From: Bin87 sp965220265
GTDB taxonomy: Bacteria > Chloroflexota > Dehalococcoidia > Lucifugimonadales > UBA3495
Assembly (NCBI GenBank): GCA_965220265.1
Contig: CBDCPM010000004.1
Coordinates: 1,798,001-1,862,000, forward strand
Length of the DNA: 64,000 nt
Direction: 5' to 3'
Shown here: positions 18,195 through 27,627 of the stretch, piece after piece
How the letters are laid out: each line of letters begins with the position of its first letter
How positions within the stretch are numbered: position 1 is the first letter of the stretch
Position numbers and translations under genes: made by a program
The notes under the pieces: generated by a model
What the model was told of the DNA's origin: nothing
What the model saw: only the letters and a program-made list of their open reading frames with translations
Database searches by the model: none

Positions 18195-19529
18195 ATGCTG
18201 GGACAGGAACGGATACGATCCCTGCTGCGGGAGGCGCTGCGACACTGTCCGGCTGACGCGGACGGCGACATATACCTGACCGCAACGGAGCAGGCGCTGA
18301 CGCGGTTCGCCAACAACCGAATCCACCAGAACGTGGCGCACCTGGACGCGATCGCGCACGTCCGGGTCGCGGTGGGCAAACGCCAGGGACGAGCGGTCAC
18401 CAACAACCTGTCGGAGTCGGGTCTGGCCGCCGCCGTTCGGCAGGCCGCCGAGTACGCCCGGCTGATGCCCGAGGATCCGGACTTTCCCGGCCTGCCGGAA
18501 CCGTCCCCGGCCGAATCTGTGGCCGCGTACGACGAAGCCACGGCCGTTTGCGATGCCGAGCATCGCGCGGGCATGGCCGGAATGGTCTGTCACAGGGCCG
18601 GCGACCTGTCGCTGGACGCCGCCGGCTTCTTCCGCACCGGCGCCACCGAACTGGCGGTGGTCAGCACGCTCGGCTCCGACGCGTACCACGTCGGCTCATT
18701 CTCCGGCCTGCTCGTCACCGCCCGCAGCGACGACTCGGCGGGGTGGGCCAAGGGCGGCGGCTGGCGCATGGACGCAATCGACGGCGAAGCGCTGGCGGAC
18801 GAGGCCATCGGCAAGGCGATACGCGGTCGTAACCCGCAGGACCTGGAACCGGGGGAGTATCCGGTTGTGCTGGAGAACTACGCGGTGGGCGACATGCTGG
18901 AAGCCCTCAGCTTCTACGGCATGGGCGCGCAGATGGTGCAGGACGGGCGGAGCTGGATGACCGACCTGCAAGGGCAGGCGGTGATGAGTCCGTTGGTGTC
19001 CATTAGAGACGACGGACTGGATCCGGCCGGGTGGCCGGTGCCGTTCGACGCAGAAGGTGTGCCCCGGGAGCGGGTGGACGTCGTGACGGGCGGTGTCGTG
19101 CGAGGGCCAGTACACAACACCTACACCGCCGCCAAAGTCGGTGCGGCCTCCACGGGACACCAACGGGGCGCCACGGGCGGGCCGACCGCGACAAACCTGT
19201 TCATGCGGCCCGGCGACCGCACCACGGAGGAGCTGATCGGGTCGGTGGACCGGGGGCTGTACATCACCCGCTTCTACTACACCCGCCTGTCCCACAGCCG
19301 TGGCTGCGTGATGACCGGCATGACGCGGGACGGCACCTTCCTGATCGAGAACGGCGAACTCACCACGCCGGTAAAGAACCTGCGCTTCACGCAGAGCTAC
19401 GTGGAAGCGTTGGCCGGCTGCCAAGCCCTGTCCGACACGTCGCACCTGAACCTGAACGAGGCCGGCGTTGCGATGCACGTGCCGGCAGCGCTGCTGGAGA
19501 GTTGGCGTTTCACGGGGCAGACGGTGTAA
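18195..19529 (+). CDS. TldE/PmbA-type partner subunit
   Basis: Starting at the ATG at 18195 (the open frame extends upstream into tldD in another frame) gives 444 residues. It has the TldE/PmbA pattern: DGDIYLTATEQALTRFANNR at the N-terminus, then YPVVLENYAVGDMLEALSFY, and TTEELIGSVDRGLYITRFYY with the late GTFLIENGELTTPVKNLRFT. It lacks the HExxxH zinc site, as expected for the non-catalytic partner. It directly follows tldD on the same strand, and the two should form the protease complex. Confidence 0.9.
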   Translation: MLGQERIRSLLREALRHCPADADGDIYLTATEQALTRFANNRIHQNVAHLDAIAHVRVAVGKRQGRAVTNNLSESGLAAAVRQAAEYARLMPEDPDFPGLPEPSPAESVAAYDEATAVCDAEHRAGMAGMVCHRAGDLSLDAAGFFRTGATELAVVSTLGSDAYHVGSFSGLLVTARSDDSAGWAKGGGWRMDAIDGEALADEAIGKAIRGRNPQDLEPGEYPVVLENYAVGDMLEALSFYGMGAQMVQDGRSWMTDLQGQAVMSPLVSIRDDGLDPAGWPVPFDAEGVPRERVDVVTGGVVRGPVHNTYTAAKVGAASTGHQRGATGGPTATNLFMRPGDRTTEELIGSVDRGLYITRFYYTRLSHSRGCVMTGMTRDGTFLIENGELTTPVKNLRFTQSYVEALAGCQALSDTSHLNLNEAGVAMHVPAALLESWRFTGQTV

Positions 19530-19561
19530 CCTGAGACAAATCGAACGCAAGGTTTGACACT

Positions 19562-19816
19562 ATGCAGACGACACTGAACATTGACGAAACCGTTGTGCAA
19601 CGGCTGCACGCGGAAGCGAAGCGCCGTGGGACGACGGCCTCGGCCCTGGCTGAAGCCGGCATTCTCCATATCCTCGGTGAGGAGCCACGTGCGGCGCGTA
19701 CGGGCGATGCTTTGCCAGAACTGCCCAAATGGCGAGGCGGCAAGCTGTTGGTTGATATATCCGACCGGGAGGAACTTTACCGGATCATGGACGAGCACGA
19801 TGGTTTTCGATACTAA
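19562..19816 (+). CDS. VapB-like antitoxin (RHH type)
   Basis: The 84-residue product starts MQTTLNIDETVVQRLHAEAKRRGTT, a ribbon-helix-helix DNA-binding start, and ends with an acidic toxin-contact tail (VDISDREELYRIMDEHD). Its end overlaps the toxin start by 17 bases, the usual arrangement for translational coupling in VapBC modules. It would repress its own promoter and neutralise the PIN toxin; this is family knowledge. It sits between tldE and an amidase pair. Confidence 0.82.
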   Translation: MQTTLNIDETVVQRLHAEAKRRGTTASALAEAGILHILGEEPRAARTGDALPELPKWRGGKLLVDISDREELYRIMDEHDGFRY

Positions 19817-20231
19817 CGTCCTTATCTACGCCGTCCGAGACGATACAGAATTCCATGCTGATTGTGCGCGGCGTATCGCCGAGGCCAGCGACATTCAATC
19901 GTCCGGTTTTCTCACATGGAATATTTGCTATGAGTTCTTTCGAGTAGTCACACATTCCCGAGTTTCCACCGAGCCGTGGAGTTTGGAACACGCGCAAGAG
20001 TATATTGCTGGATTGTTAGCGGCACCTGGATTCGAGATGCTACTCCCCACAACTAGCCATCTTTCGGTGTTAGCGCAAACTGCGGCTGAGGTGCCGAGCA
20101 TAAGCGGAAGCAGGGTGCACGACTTGCATACCGCCGTGCTGATGCGCGAGCATGGTATCACTCAGATATGCACCCTGGACAGCGACTTTCGGCGCTTCCC
20201 ATTTCTTGAAGTGATTGATCCTACACAGTAA
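19800..20231 (+). CDS. VapC-like PIN-domain ribonuclease toxin
   Basis: The ATG at 19800, within the antitoxin's last codons, gives 143 residues. MVFDTNVLIYAVRDD supplies the first PIN Asp, CYEFFRVVT the Glu, and HDLHTAVLMREHGITQICTLDSDFRRF the two late Asp residues; the acidic set is complete. PIN toxins of this type cleave tRNA or rRNA. A longer upstream frame is a shadow of the antitoxin gene. The pair appears intact. Confidence 0.88.
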   Translation: MVFDTNVLIYAVRDDTEFHADCARRIAEASDIQSSGFLTWNICYEFFRVVTHSRVSTEPWSLEHAQEYIAGLLAAPGFEMLLPTTSHLSVLAQTAAEVPSISGSRVHDLHTAVLMREHGITQICTLDSDFRRFPFLEVIDPTQ

Positions 20232-20244
20232 CTAAGGTGAAGGT

Positions 20245-20442
20245 ATGAGCGATTTGAACAACGACGAAATTCAAGCCCTGGCCAAAGCGGTGAGGCTCAA
20301 TTTGAGCGAGCCGGAGCTGAGCCAGGTCACGCACAGCCTGAACGCGATGCTGGGGGAGATGGCCGCCATCAACCCACCGGGGTTTAACCTGGAGGAGTAT
20401 GTCGCCGTGACTCAGCCGGCAGACATGGAGGTGGCAGAATGA
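20245..20442 (+). CDS. GatC-like small subunit
   Basis: This 65-residue protein (NNDEIQALAKAVRLNLSEPE ... SLNAMLGEMAAINPPG) resembles the helical GatC subunit of amidotransferases but is shorter than the usual ~95 residues and lacks much of the tail. It overlaps the following amidase start by 4 bases (ATGA-type overlap), so the two are translationally coupled. Without a GatB gene nearby, it may be a dedicated stabiliser of the amidase rather than part of tRNA amidation. Confidence 0.7.
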   Translation: MSDLNNDEIQALAKAVRLNLSEPELSQVTHSLNAMLGEMAAINPPGFNLEEYVAVTQPADMEVAE

Positions 20443-21872
20443 CGCCCGCCGAAATCCCGTTCCTGCCCGCATCCGAACTGGCCGCTGCCATCCGCGCCCG
20501 CGAGGTGTCGTCCGTCGAGGCGGTGGACGCCTACCTGGCCCGCATCGACGCGGTGGGAGGCAAGCTGAACGCCTATATCACGGTGATGACTGACGAAGCC
20601 CGCGCCGACGCGGAACGCCTAGACGCTGATGCCGCCGCCGGAAACTTCCGTGGACCGCTGCACGGTGTCCCCGTGGGCGTGAAGGACCAGGTCTACGCCG
20701 CCGGAACACGAACCACCGACGGCTCCAAGATACGAGCCAACTTCGTGCCGGATACGGACGCCACCGTGGTGGCGAAACTCAAGGCCGCCGGCGCGGTGAT
20801 CATCGGCAAGACCAACATGAGCGAGTTCGCCATGGGGGACCCGATCAGCAGCTGGTTCGGGCCGGCGCGCAACCCGTGGGACACCAACCGGAACCCCGGG
20901 ACGTCGAGCACAGGCAGCGGTTCCGCCACGGCGGGATTCCTCTGCGCCACCTCGCTGGGAGAGGATACCGGCGGTTCCATACGCGGACCGGCGGCGAACT
21001 GCGGCCTAGTGGGCATCCGCCCGACGTGGGGGCGCGTGAGTCGCGCGGGGGTCGACGGCGCCAGTTGGTCGACGGACACCATCGGACCCATTTCACGCAC
21101 GGTAACCGACTGCGCGCTGACGCTGGGCGTCATCGCCGGCCATGACCCCAAGGATCGGTACAGCCGCACCGAACCGGCGCCCGACTACCTGGACGGGCTG
21201 GATGGCGGCGTGCGCGGGATGCGCATCGGCGTGGTTCAGGAGTTGATGGGCGGGCACGGCCTGTCGCTCAACGAGCAGAGCCGGGACGCGGTCGCGGCCG
21301 CCGCCGAGGTATTCCGGGAACTGGGCGCCGAGGTAGTGCCGGTGAGCCTGCCCATGGCTGCCGTCACCGGGCCAATCGTGCGCACCATCACCAGCACTGA
21401 GCGGGTGAGCCTAAATCCGGAATGGCTGCGGGAGCGGTTCGAGGACTACCACCCGAACACCCGGGTGGCCTTCGCGGTGGGCAACCTGATACCGGGGCAG
21501 GTGTACTACAAGGCGCTGAAACTGCGGGCGTTGGTGCGTCGGCAGGTGATCGAGGCTTTCCGCAACGTCGACCTGCTGATACAGCCCACGTCGACCGGGC
21601 CGGCGGGTTTGCTGGCCGACGAGCCGGCGGTGATCGACAACAAGGAGATGGCTGCGGCCGCGCTGCGCGAGGGCAGCTTCCGCGGCCTGTACAGCCTGAG
21701 CGGCTGTCCGGCGTTGAGCATTCCGTGCGGGTTCACCACCGAAGGCGAGGGGGCGTTGCCCCTGGCGTTGCAGATCGGCGGGCCGCATCTGGGCGAGGCC
21801 AAGATTTTCCAGGCCGCCCACGCCTACGAGCAGGCCACGCCGTGGCACGACCGGAGGCCACCGGAGCTGTGA
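20439..21872 (+). CDS. Amidase-signature hydrolase (GatA-like)
   Basis: The 477-residue protein has the amidase-signature triad: Lys82 in GVPVGVKDQVYAAG, the cis-Ser in NPGTSSTGSGSA (near residue 157), and the nucleophile Ser180 in GEDTGGSIRGPA. Length and order fit GatA-like amidases. Its GatC-like partner precedes it with a 4-base overlap. It may act on amides rather than Gln-tRNA, because GatB is not present in the window; a distant gatB cannot be excluded. LivK-type binding protein genes follow 111 bp downstream. Confidence 0.9.
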   Translation: MTPAEIPFLPASELAAAIRAREVSSVEAVDAYLARIDAVGGKLNAYITVMTDEARADAERLDADAAAGNFRGPLHGVPVGVKDQVYAAGTRTTDGSKIRANFVPDTDATVVAKLKAAGAVIIGKTNMSEFAMGDPISSWFGPARNPWDTNRNPGTSSTGSGSATAGFLCATSLGEDTGGSIRGPAANCGLVGIRPTWGRVSRAGVDGASWSTDTIGPISRTVTDCALTLGVIAGHDPKDRYSRTEPAPDYLDGLDGGVRGMRIGVVQELMGGHGLSLNEQSRDAVAAAAEVFRELGAEVVPVSLPMAAVTGPIVRTITSTERVSLNPEWLRERFEDYHPNTRVAFAVGNLIPGQVYYKALKLRALVRRQVIEAFRNVDLLIQPTSTGPAGLLADEPAVIDNKEMAAAALREGSFRGLYSLSGCPALSIPCGFTTEGEGALPLALQIGGPHLGEAKIFQAAHAYEQATPWHDRRPPEL

Positions 21873-21983
21873 CCCGAGCGGTCGTCGCTCGCCGTCGTAA
21901 TCTTCCGCAGTGCTTCTTCGACAGTATCGAGCGGTAGGTGTGATAGGTGTTGTATTCTCTGCTGGGTAAGGGAGTCAGGTGGA

Positions 21984-23249
21984 ATGACAACAATTACCAG
22001 CAGATCGGGATTGCGAGCTATTGCCGTCGGAGCGATGATCGTATTGACGGCACAGCTCTCGGGGATTGCATGCTCGCCAACTCAGCCAGCCGCGACGGAT
22101 AACATCGTCGAAGATGCGCAGACCCCGTCGGTCCAAGAGGCCCCCGGCGGGCAGTCCCAAGGCGTGTTCAACGACCGCATCCTGTTCGGGCAATCCGCCG
22201 CCTTCAGCGGCTCCGCTCGCCAATTGGGCACGGGGATGCGGCTGGGGATACAGGCAGCGTTCCACGAGGCGAACCAAGCCGGCGGCGTACACGGTCGCAG
22301 GTTGGAGTTGGAATCGCTGGACGACGGATACGAACCGGATGCCGCGCTGTCCAACACGCAGTTGCTGATCTACGAACACAACGTATTTGCGTTGATCGGA
22401 GCGGTAGGAACTCCCACCTCCCGCGCCGCCTTTCTCCCGGCGAATTCGGCCGGAGTACCGTTCCTTGCTCCGTTCACCGGAGCCGAATTCTTGCGCGACC
22501 CGCAACTGGACAACGTCCTGAACCTGCGGGCGTCTTATTATCAGGAAACCGAGGAGATGGTGGCTCGCCTCACCGATGATCTCGGGTTCACGCGGATCGC
22601 CGTCTTCTACCAGAACGATTCCTTCGGCCAGGCCGGACTGGAAGGGGCTACTCTCGCTCTGGAGCGGCGTGGTTTGGAGCCGGCGGCGTCGGGGTATTAC
22701 GAACGTAACACCGGTGCGACCACCGGCGCCGTGTTCCACATCGTGGAAGCCGCTCCAGAAGCGGTTATCATGGTCGGCGCATACACTCCGGTGGCGAAGA
22801 CGGTCCAAGCCGTGCGCGAGGAGATAGACCCCGTATTCATGGCGATCTCATTCGTGGGCAGCAAGGCGCTGGCGGAAGCGTTGGGACCGGACGGCGCCGG
22901 CATCTACGTCACCCAGGTGGTCCCTTCCCCGGATGACGCCACCATACCCGTCGTCGCCAAATACCAGGCCGCTCTGGCTGCCTACGACCCGGCATCGACC
23001 CCGAGCTTCGTTTCGCTGGAGGGTTACCTGGCTGGGCGGCTGGCCATTGCAGGGCTGGCAGGGTGCGGCCGCGACCTCAACCGTGATTGTTTCCTCAATG
23101 CGATCCGGAGTAGACAGGCCGTGGATATCGACGGATTTCCGCTCCAATACGGGCCGGACGACAACCAGGGATCCGACGCGGTGTTCGTCACGGTGCTGGG
23201 AGAGGATGGCGAGTACCGCCAGGTGGACAGGCTCGAGAGCGGGCCCTGA
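21984..23249 (+). CDS. LivK-type ABC transporter substrate-binding lipoprotein 1
   Basis: The 421-residue protein has a signal segment ending in a lipobox-like LSGIACSPT, then ILFGQSAAFSGSARQLGTGM and LGIQAAFHEANQAGGVHGR, the classic type I periplasmic-binding fold of branched-chain amino-acid/amide binding proteins. FALIGAVGTPTSRAAF and RIAVFYQNDSFGQAGLEG are further family motifs. No permease or ATPase gene is near. The next gene is a close paralog in tandem. Confidence 0.9.
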   Translation: MTTITSRSGLRAIAVGAMIVLTAQLSGIACSPTQPAATDNIVEDAQTPSVQEAPGGQSQGVFNDRILFGQSAAFSGSARQLGTGMRLGIQAAFHEANQAGGVHGRRLELESLDDGYEPDAALSNTQLLIYEHNVFALIGAVGTPTSRAAFLPANSAGVPFLAPFTGAEFLRDPQLDNVLNLRASYYQETEEMVARLTDDLGFTRIAVFYQNDSFGQAGLEGATLALERRGLEPAASGYYERNTGATTGAVFHIVEAAPEAVIMVGAYTPVAKTVQAVREEIDPVFMAISFVGSKALAEALGPDGAGIYVTQVVPSPDDATIPVVAKYQAALAAYDPASTPSFVSLEGYLAGRLAIAGLAGCGRDLNRDCFLNAIRSRQAVDIDGFPLQYGPDDNQGSDAVFVTVLGEDGEYRQVDRLESGP

Positions 23250-23505
23250 ACCGGAGGGGCGGACGTGGCATCGGGGCCCGCCATCCGAATTGTCCCGAGC
23301 GCGCTGACACCTGCGGACCGTTCCCTGGGACTGCGCTAGGGACTCTCTCACCTGTCCACGGGTCAACAGTAAAATGGTCCAATCACAGATGTGCGTACGA
23401 GCTTGATATGTGTTCGATGTTTACGTACACCACGCGGCCCCTTTCGGGGATTTCAGTGCGGGACGTGCGATATCCTCCATACATTTTTTATGCGAGAGCA
23501 CAATA

Positions 23506-24777
23506 ATGCATCCGACCAGGATTATGGTCCGATGCCTCGCGTTCCTGGCACTCACAGTCCTGCTGCTGGGCACATCCCTGGGCATCGCGTGTAAAACTGA
23601 ACGCCAGTCGGCCGCTCCGGCGGAAGGTGGCGGCGCGCCGGAAGTGGCGACGACCGCGATGACGCACCGCGAAGGCGACGGGGATCCCGGCATCTTCGAC
23701 GACCAAGTCCTGTTCGGCCAGTCGGCGGCGTTCACCGGAGCCGTCCAGTATCTTGGCAGGGATATGCGCCTTGGCATCGAGGCGGCGTTTCACGAGGCCA
23801 ACCAGGCCGGAGGCGTCTATGGCCGCCGCTTGATACTTGAAACGCTGGACGACGCTTACGAGATCGACTACGCATTGTCCAACACGAAGCGGCTGATCGA
23901 AAACGACAAAGTATTCGCCCTGATCGGAGCGGTCGGAACCCCCACGTCTCGGGTGGCGGCGCCGTTGGCTCACGAGGCCGGCGTACCGTTCATCGCTCCA
24001 TTCACCGGCACCGAGTTCCTGAGTGACCCCGAACTGGACAACGTTCTGAACCTTCGGGCCTCCTACTACCAGGAAGCTGAGGAGATGGTGGAGCGGCTCA
24101 CGGAAGACCTAGGCGTCACCCGGGTTGCCGTGCTCTACCAGAACGATTCCTACGGCCAGAACGGCCTCGATGGGACGACATGGGCCCTGGAGCGCCGGGG
24201 GCTTGAGCCCGTGGAGGCCGGGCACTATCAGAGGAACATCACCGCGGTCAAGTCGGCGGCGCAAAAGATCATGGAGGCGGATCCCGAAGCAATCGTCATG
24301 ATCGGTTCATACGCGCCGGTGGCCAGGATGGTTGAGTTGGTGCGCCGCGACGCGGATCCGGTGCTCATGGCGGTCTCGTTCGTCGGCAGCGACGCGCTTG
24401 TCGATGCCCTGGGCTACGAGGGTGAAGGCGTCTACGTGACCCAGGTTGTGCCCCAACCCGAGGATGACAGCATCCCGGTGGTCTCCAGGTACCATGCCGC
24501 CCGGTTTGATTACGACGCGCGAGCGGAACCTGGGTTCGTTTCCCTGGAGGGTTACCTCGCGGGACGCCTGGCCATCGACGGCCTGGAAGCCTGCGGCCGC
24601 GAGTTGAGCCGAGACTGCTTCGTCAAGGCCCTGCATACCCCCGAGCCCATTGACATCGACGGCATGAATCTAAAATTTGGGCCGCGGGACAACCAGGGTT
24701 CCGACGAAGTGTCCCTGACCGTTATCGGTGCGGACGGAAAGTACCACCAGGTTGACGGCCTGACGAATGGAGGGTGA
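23506..24777 (+). CDS. LivK-type ABC transporter substrate-binding lipoprotein 2
   Basis: The start at 23506 is chosen because the lipoprotein signal begins there (RCLAFLALTVLLLGTSLGIACKT). Residues beyond about 60 run parallel to the preceding gene (VLFGQSAAFTGAVQYLGRDM, GIEAAFHEANQAGGVYGR, FVSLEGYLAGRLAIDGLEAC), so this is a tandem duplicate that has diverged mostly at the N-terminus. It binds an unknown ligand outside the membrane. Transport components are not in the window. An IS66 element begins ~160 bp downstream. Confidence 0.9.
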   Translation: MHPTRIMVRCLAFLALTVLLLGTSLGIACKTERQSAAPAEGGGAPEVATTAMTHREGDGDPGIFDDQVLFGQSAAFTGAVQYLGRDMRLGIEAAFHEANQAGGVYGRRLILETLDDAYEIDYALSNTKRLIENDKVFALIGAVGTPTSRVAAPLAHEAGVPFIAPFTGTEFLSDPELDNVLNLRASYYQEAEEMVERLTEDLGVTRVAVLYQNDSYGQNGLDGTTWALERRGLEPVEAGHYQRNITAVKSAAQKIMEADPEAIVMIGSYAPVARMVELVRRDADPVLMAVSFVGSDALVDALGYEGEGVYVTQVVPQPEDDSIPVVSRYHAARFDYDARAEPGFVSLEGYLAGRLAIDGLEACGRELSRDCFVKALHTPEPIDIDGMNLKFGPRDNQGSDEVSLTVIGADGKYHQVDGLTNGG

Positions 24778-24936
24778 TACATCGGAGGCAACATCCCTGT
24801 TTCGAACCGAACCACCGTCGAGATCCGTAACGGTTAAATGCCAGAGCGCCAGTCGTAGTGCCCACGAGGTACTCCGCCCGGCACTGTTTACTATAGTACG
24901 ATGCCGTTCGGAGATTGTCAACTTAGGCGATGTTGG

Positions 24937-26408
24937 GTAACAGTTCAGACTTGAGGGGAAATAAGGAGTTGTCGGCAGGCGGCGAGTGGGTTGAGGTCTT
25001 GTGTTCGCCAGGTGCCGAAGATTGAGGCCAGCGCCATCTTGGTCTCGGTGCCCTGCTGGGAGCGGGTGCCGCCGCTGATCTTGCGGCTGATGACCAGATG
25101 GCGCAGGCTGCGCTCGGCGGCGTTGTTATCTGGTGGCACGTCGGGTTCGGCCACGAAGACGAAGAGTTCCTTGATGTGGCGTTGGATGCGTCGGCACAGC
25201 CTGCTCTGGGCTGCCGAGGGGTCGTCGAGGAAGGGCTGGCAGATAGTCAGCAGGCGACGTTCCAGGGCCAGTTGGGCGGTGCGCCGCTGCTGCTCTGACC
25301 GTTGCTCTGAGGGGTGGGTGAAGGCTTTGGCCTGTTGGTAGAGTTGCTGGACGGCGTCCGCCCACTGGACCAACGGGAGATCGTCGGGGTAGAGGAAGCG
25401 GAGGTCGTGGACGTCTCGCAACAGATGTGCCCAGCAGCGCTGCTTGGGGCCGTCATAGTGGTGGTAGGCGGCATAGAAGTCGCTGACCAGCACGCCAGCA
25501 AACTCATCGCCCAGGACCTCATCCACCACGGTTTTGCCGCGTCCCCTCCGCAGGAAGTAGCGTGCAGGTAGTAGCGTTGGGTGGGAGTGCTGAAGGTCCA
25601 GGCGATCTTTGACGGATCGGGCCGTTGTGTCCGTCCTCCCGCCAGCCGGTCTCGTCGGCACAGACCACCGGACTGCCTCGGATCCGTTCCACGATGTCGG
25701 TCATCATCCCCTGGGCTCGGTCGGCCACCCTTGGTGTGGCGGCCACGATGGCGCCCACGCTGAGACGCCGACCATGCACCGCAGCCAGGTACCACTGGAT
25801 GGTACGGAAGGGCAGCCTGGCCTCTTCCCGCAGCGCGGCAATCAGGCTGACCAGGTTGATCCCCAGGCGCTGCTGGCCCAGCACCACCTCGTCCAACTCC
25901 GCCGGTGGCACCCAGCGGCGATGGCACTGGGGGCAGGCGCGGGCGATATAGGCGTGCTCGGTTACCTGCACCGGAACCTGGGGCAACTCGATGACCTCCC
26001 GAGTGCGCTGGGTCCAGCCGCCGGACAACTTGATCCCACAATCGGGACACCGCTCCAGCGCGTGCTCCATACGCTGGTCGGGCGGCATTCTGGTTCGGGC
26101 AAAGCCCGAGCGACGGGGCTGGCGCGGCTTCTTGGGTCGATCCGGTTTCCCGTCGCCTTTGGGTTTCAGGCCGGGCATCCGTCCCGAACCGCCGGACTTG
26201 CCCTTGCCTTCCGACTGGGCGACCCGCTTCTCCAGGCGTTCAATGATGGCCTGCTGTCGGATGATGATGCCGATGAGCACATCCCGGTCGGCAGTCCGGA
26301 GATCAATTTCACCGTCCATCCCAGCTATATGACATAACCACCATCTCCAACGCCAGCCATCTCCAAACCCAATTCGGCCAATTCACCTCACCAACTCTGA
26401 ACAGTTAC
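24937..26408 (-). mobile_element. IS66-family (ISBst12-like) element, copy 1
   Basis: The ends are GTAACAGTTCAGACTTGAGG (24937) and CCAACTCTGAACAGTTAC (to 26408). The 8-bp flanks do not match (GATGTTGG versus CTTTGTGT), so the region was rearranged after insertion. Only a tnpC-type gene is present, without tnpA or tnpB, as in the ISBst12 group. A better preserved copy lies at 56029-57497. Confidence 0.8.
24945..26319 (-). pseudogene. IS66 TnpC transposase, disrupted twice
   Basis: From 26319 the frame reads an IS66 transposase: coiled coil (IIERLEKRVAQSEGKG), zinc-ribbon-like CPDCG/CPQCH pair, then SPVVCADETGWREDGHNG with the first catalytic Asp. At 25603-25620 about 14 net bases are inserted (CGATCCGTCAAAGATCGC on the minus strand) in place of the Y-W codons. 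A 14-bp tandem duplication near 25560 breaks the frame again. The remainder (VSDFYAAYHHYDGPKQRCWAH; DNNAAERSLRHLVISRKISGG) is in frame from 25661 to 24945 and holds the later catalytic residues. Confidence 0.88.
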
Positions 26409-26991
26409 CTTTGTGTGAGGAAGTGCCTAGCCATGGCTGCCATCAAGTATAAAGTAGAGTTGACCGAGGCCGAACGCTCCCGTCTCAATGAGGTGTCCCA
26501 GCGAGGCAAGGCGTCAGTGCGCACCGTGAAGCGGGCGCTGTCGCTGCTCAAGGCTGACCAGGGGCTTCGGGACCGTGAGATAGCCGATGTGCTGTTGGTC
26601 AACGCGGCCACGGTCGCCAGAGTGCGGGAGCGGTACGTGGAGGAAGGACTTGAGGCCGCCATCAATGACCGACCGCGGCCGGGCCAGGAGCGCAAGCTGG
26701 ACGGCAAGCAGGAAGCGCACCTGATCGCCATTGCGTGCAGCGCCGCGCCCGAAGGGCACACGCACTGGACACTCCAGTTGTTGGCCGACCAGGTAGGTGG
26801 TGGAGTTGGAGTTTGCCGATAGCATCTCCCTGGAGACGGTGCGCCAGATGCTCAAAAAAACGCACTCAAGCCGTGGCAGAAGCAGGAGTGGTGTATCCCC
26901 AAGGTGAGCGGGGAGTTCGTGGCGCGGATGGAGGACGTGCTGGACCTGTACCAACAGGCGTACCATCCGGAGCGTCCGGTAGTGTGTTTCG

Positions 26992-27041
26992 ACGAGACCT
27001 CCCGGCAGACGAGACCTCCCGGCAGACGAGACCTCCCGGCA
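26992..27041 (+). repeat. 17-bp tandem triplication in IS630 catalytic motif
   Basis: The unit ACGAGACCTCCCGGCAG is repeated at 26992, 27009 and 27026 (last base differs in the third). The unexpanded sequence would read FDETSRQLTGEV. Two extra copies add 34 bases and shift the reading frame at the D-E-T motif. Confidence 0.85.
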
Positions 27042-27392
27042 ATTGACTGGGGAGGTGCGTCCGCCCCTGGAGGCTGCCCCGGGACGGGTGGCACGCCATG
27101 ACACCGAGTACCAGCGCAACGGGACACGGAACCTGTTCATGATCTGTGAGCCGAGGGGTGGCTGGAGACCTGTGGAGGTGACCGAGCGCCGCACTGCCGT
27201 GGACTTCGCGCACCAGATGCGGTGGCTGGTGGACGAGGCCTACCCTGATGCCGAGGTGGTCCGGCTGGTACTGGACAACCTCAACACCCACAAGCTCGGC
27301 GCGCTCTACGCAGCATTTGAGCCCGGCGAAGCTCGACGCATCGCCCAACGCCTCGAGTTTCATTACACTCCCACGCACGGCAGCTGGCTGAA

Positions 27393-27417
27393 TCCTGTCC
27401 TGAGCTTGCCGAAGGGA
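27393..27417 (+). repeat. REP-like insert in IS630 gene
   Basis: Twenty-five bases containing CCTGAGCTTGCCGAAGG interrupt the SWLN-MAEIE codons. The core resembles the palindromic CCTGAGCTTGTCGAAGG repeat that I recall from many bacterial genomes. It is absent from the expected transposase sequence. Confidence 0.55.
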
Positions 27418-27627
27418 TGGCTGAGATCGAGTTGAGCGTCTTCAGCAGGGGATGTCTGAACCGCCGTATCAGCGATGAGGCGGAGCCGCGGCGAGAGGTT
27501 GCGGCGCTCGAACGCGAGCGCAACGCAGCAAAATCAGCCATAGACTGGCGGTTTACCACCCAAGATGCTCGCCGTAAGCTCCAATATATCTATCCGACAA
27601 GATCAGATTGAAACAGTACTATAGCCC

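Larger units (their letters stand above)
26433..27611 (+). pseudogene. IS630-family transposase, broken by three small insertions
   Basis: The ATG at 26433 opens an IS630 transposase: HTH part (RTVKRALSLLKADQGLRDRE), then SISLETVRQMLKKN with a frame change near 26800. RPVVCFDETSRQ holds the first catalytic Asp; here a 17-bp unit occurs three times (26992-27041), shifting the frame. RLVLDNLNTHKLGALY carries the second Asp. TPTHGSWLN is followed by a 25-nt foreign insert (27393-27417) before MAEIELSVFSRGCLNRRI, where the catalytic Glu lies. The gene is dead. Directly upstream is the IS66 end; downstream it cuts into a fibronectin-type gene. Confidence 0.87.
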
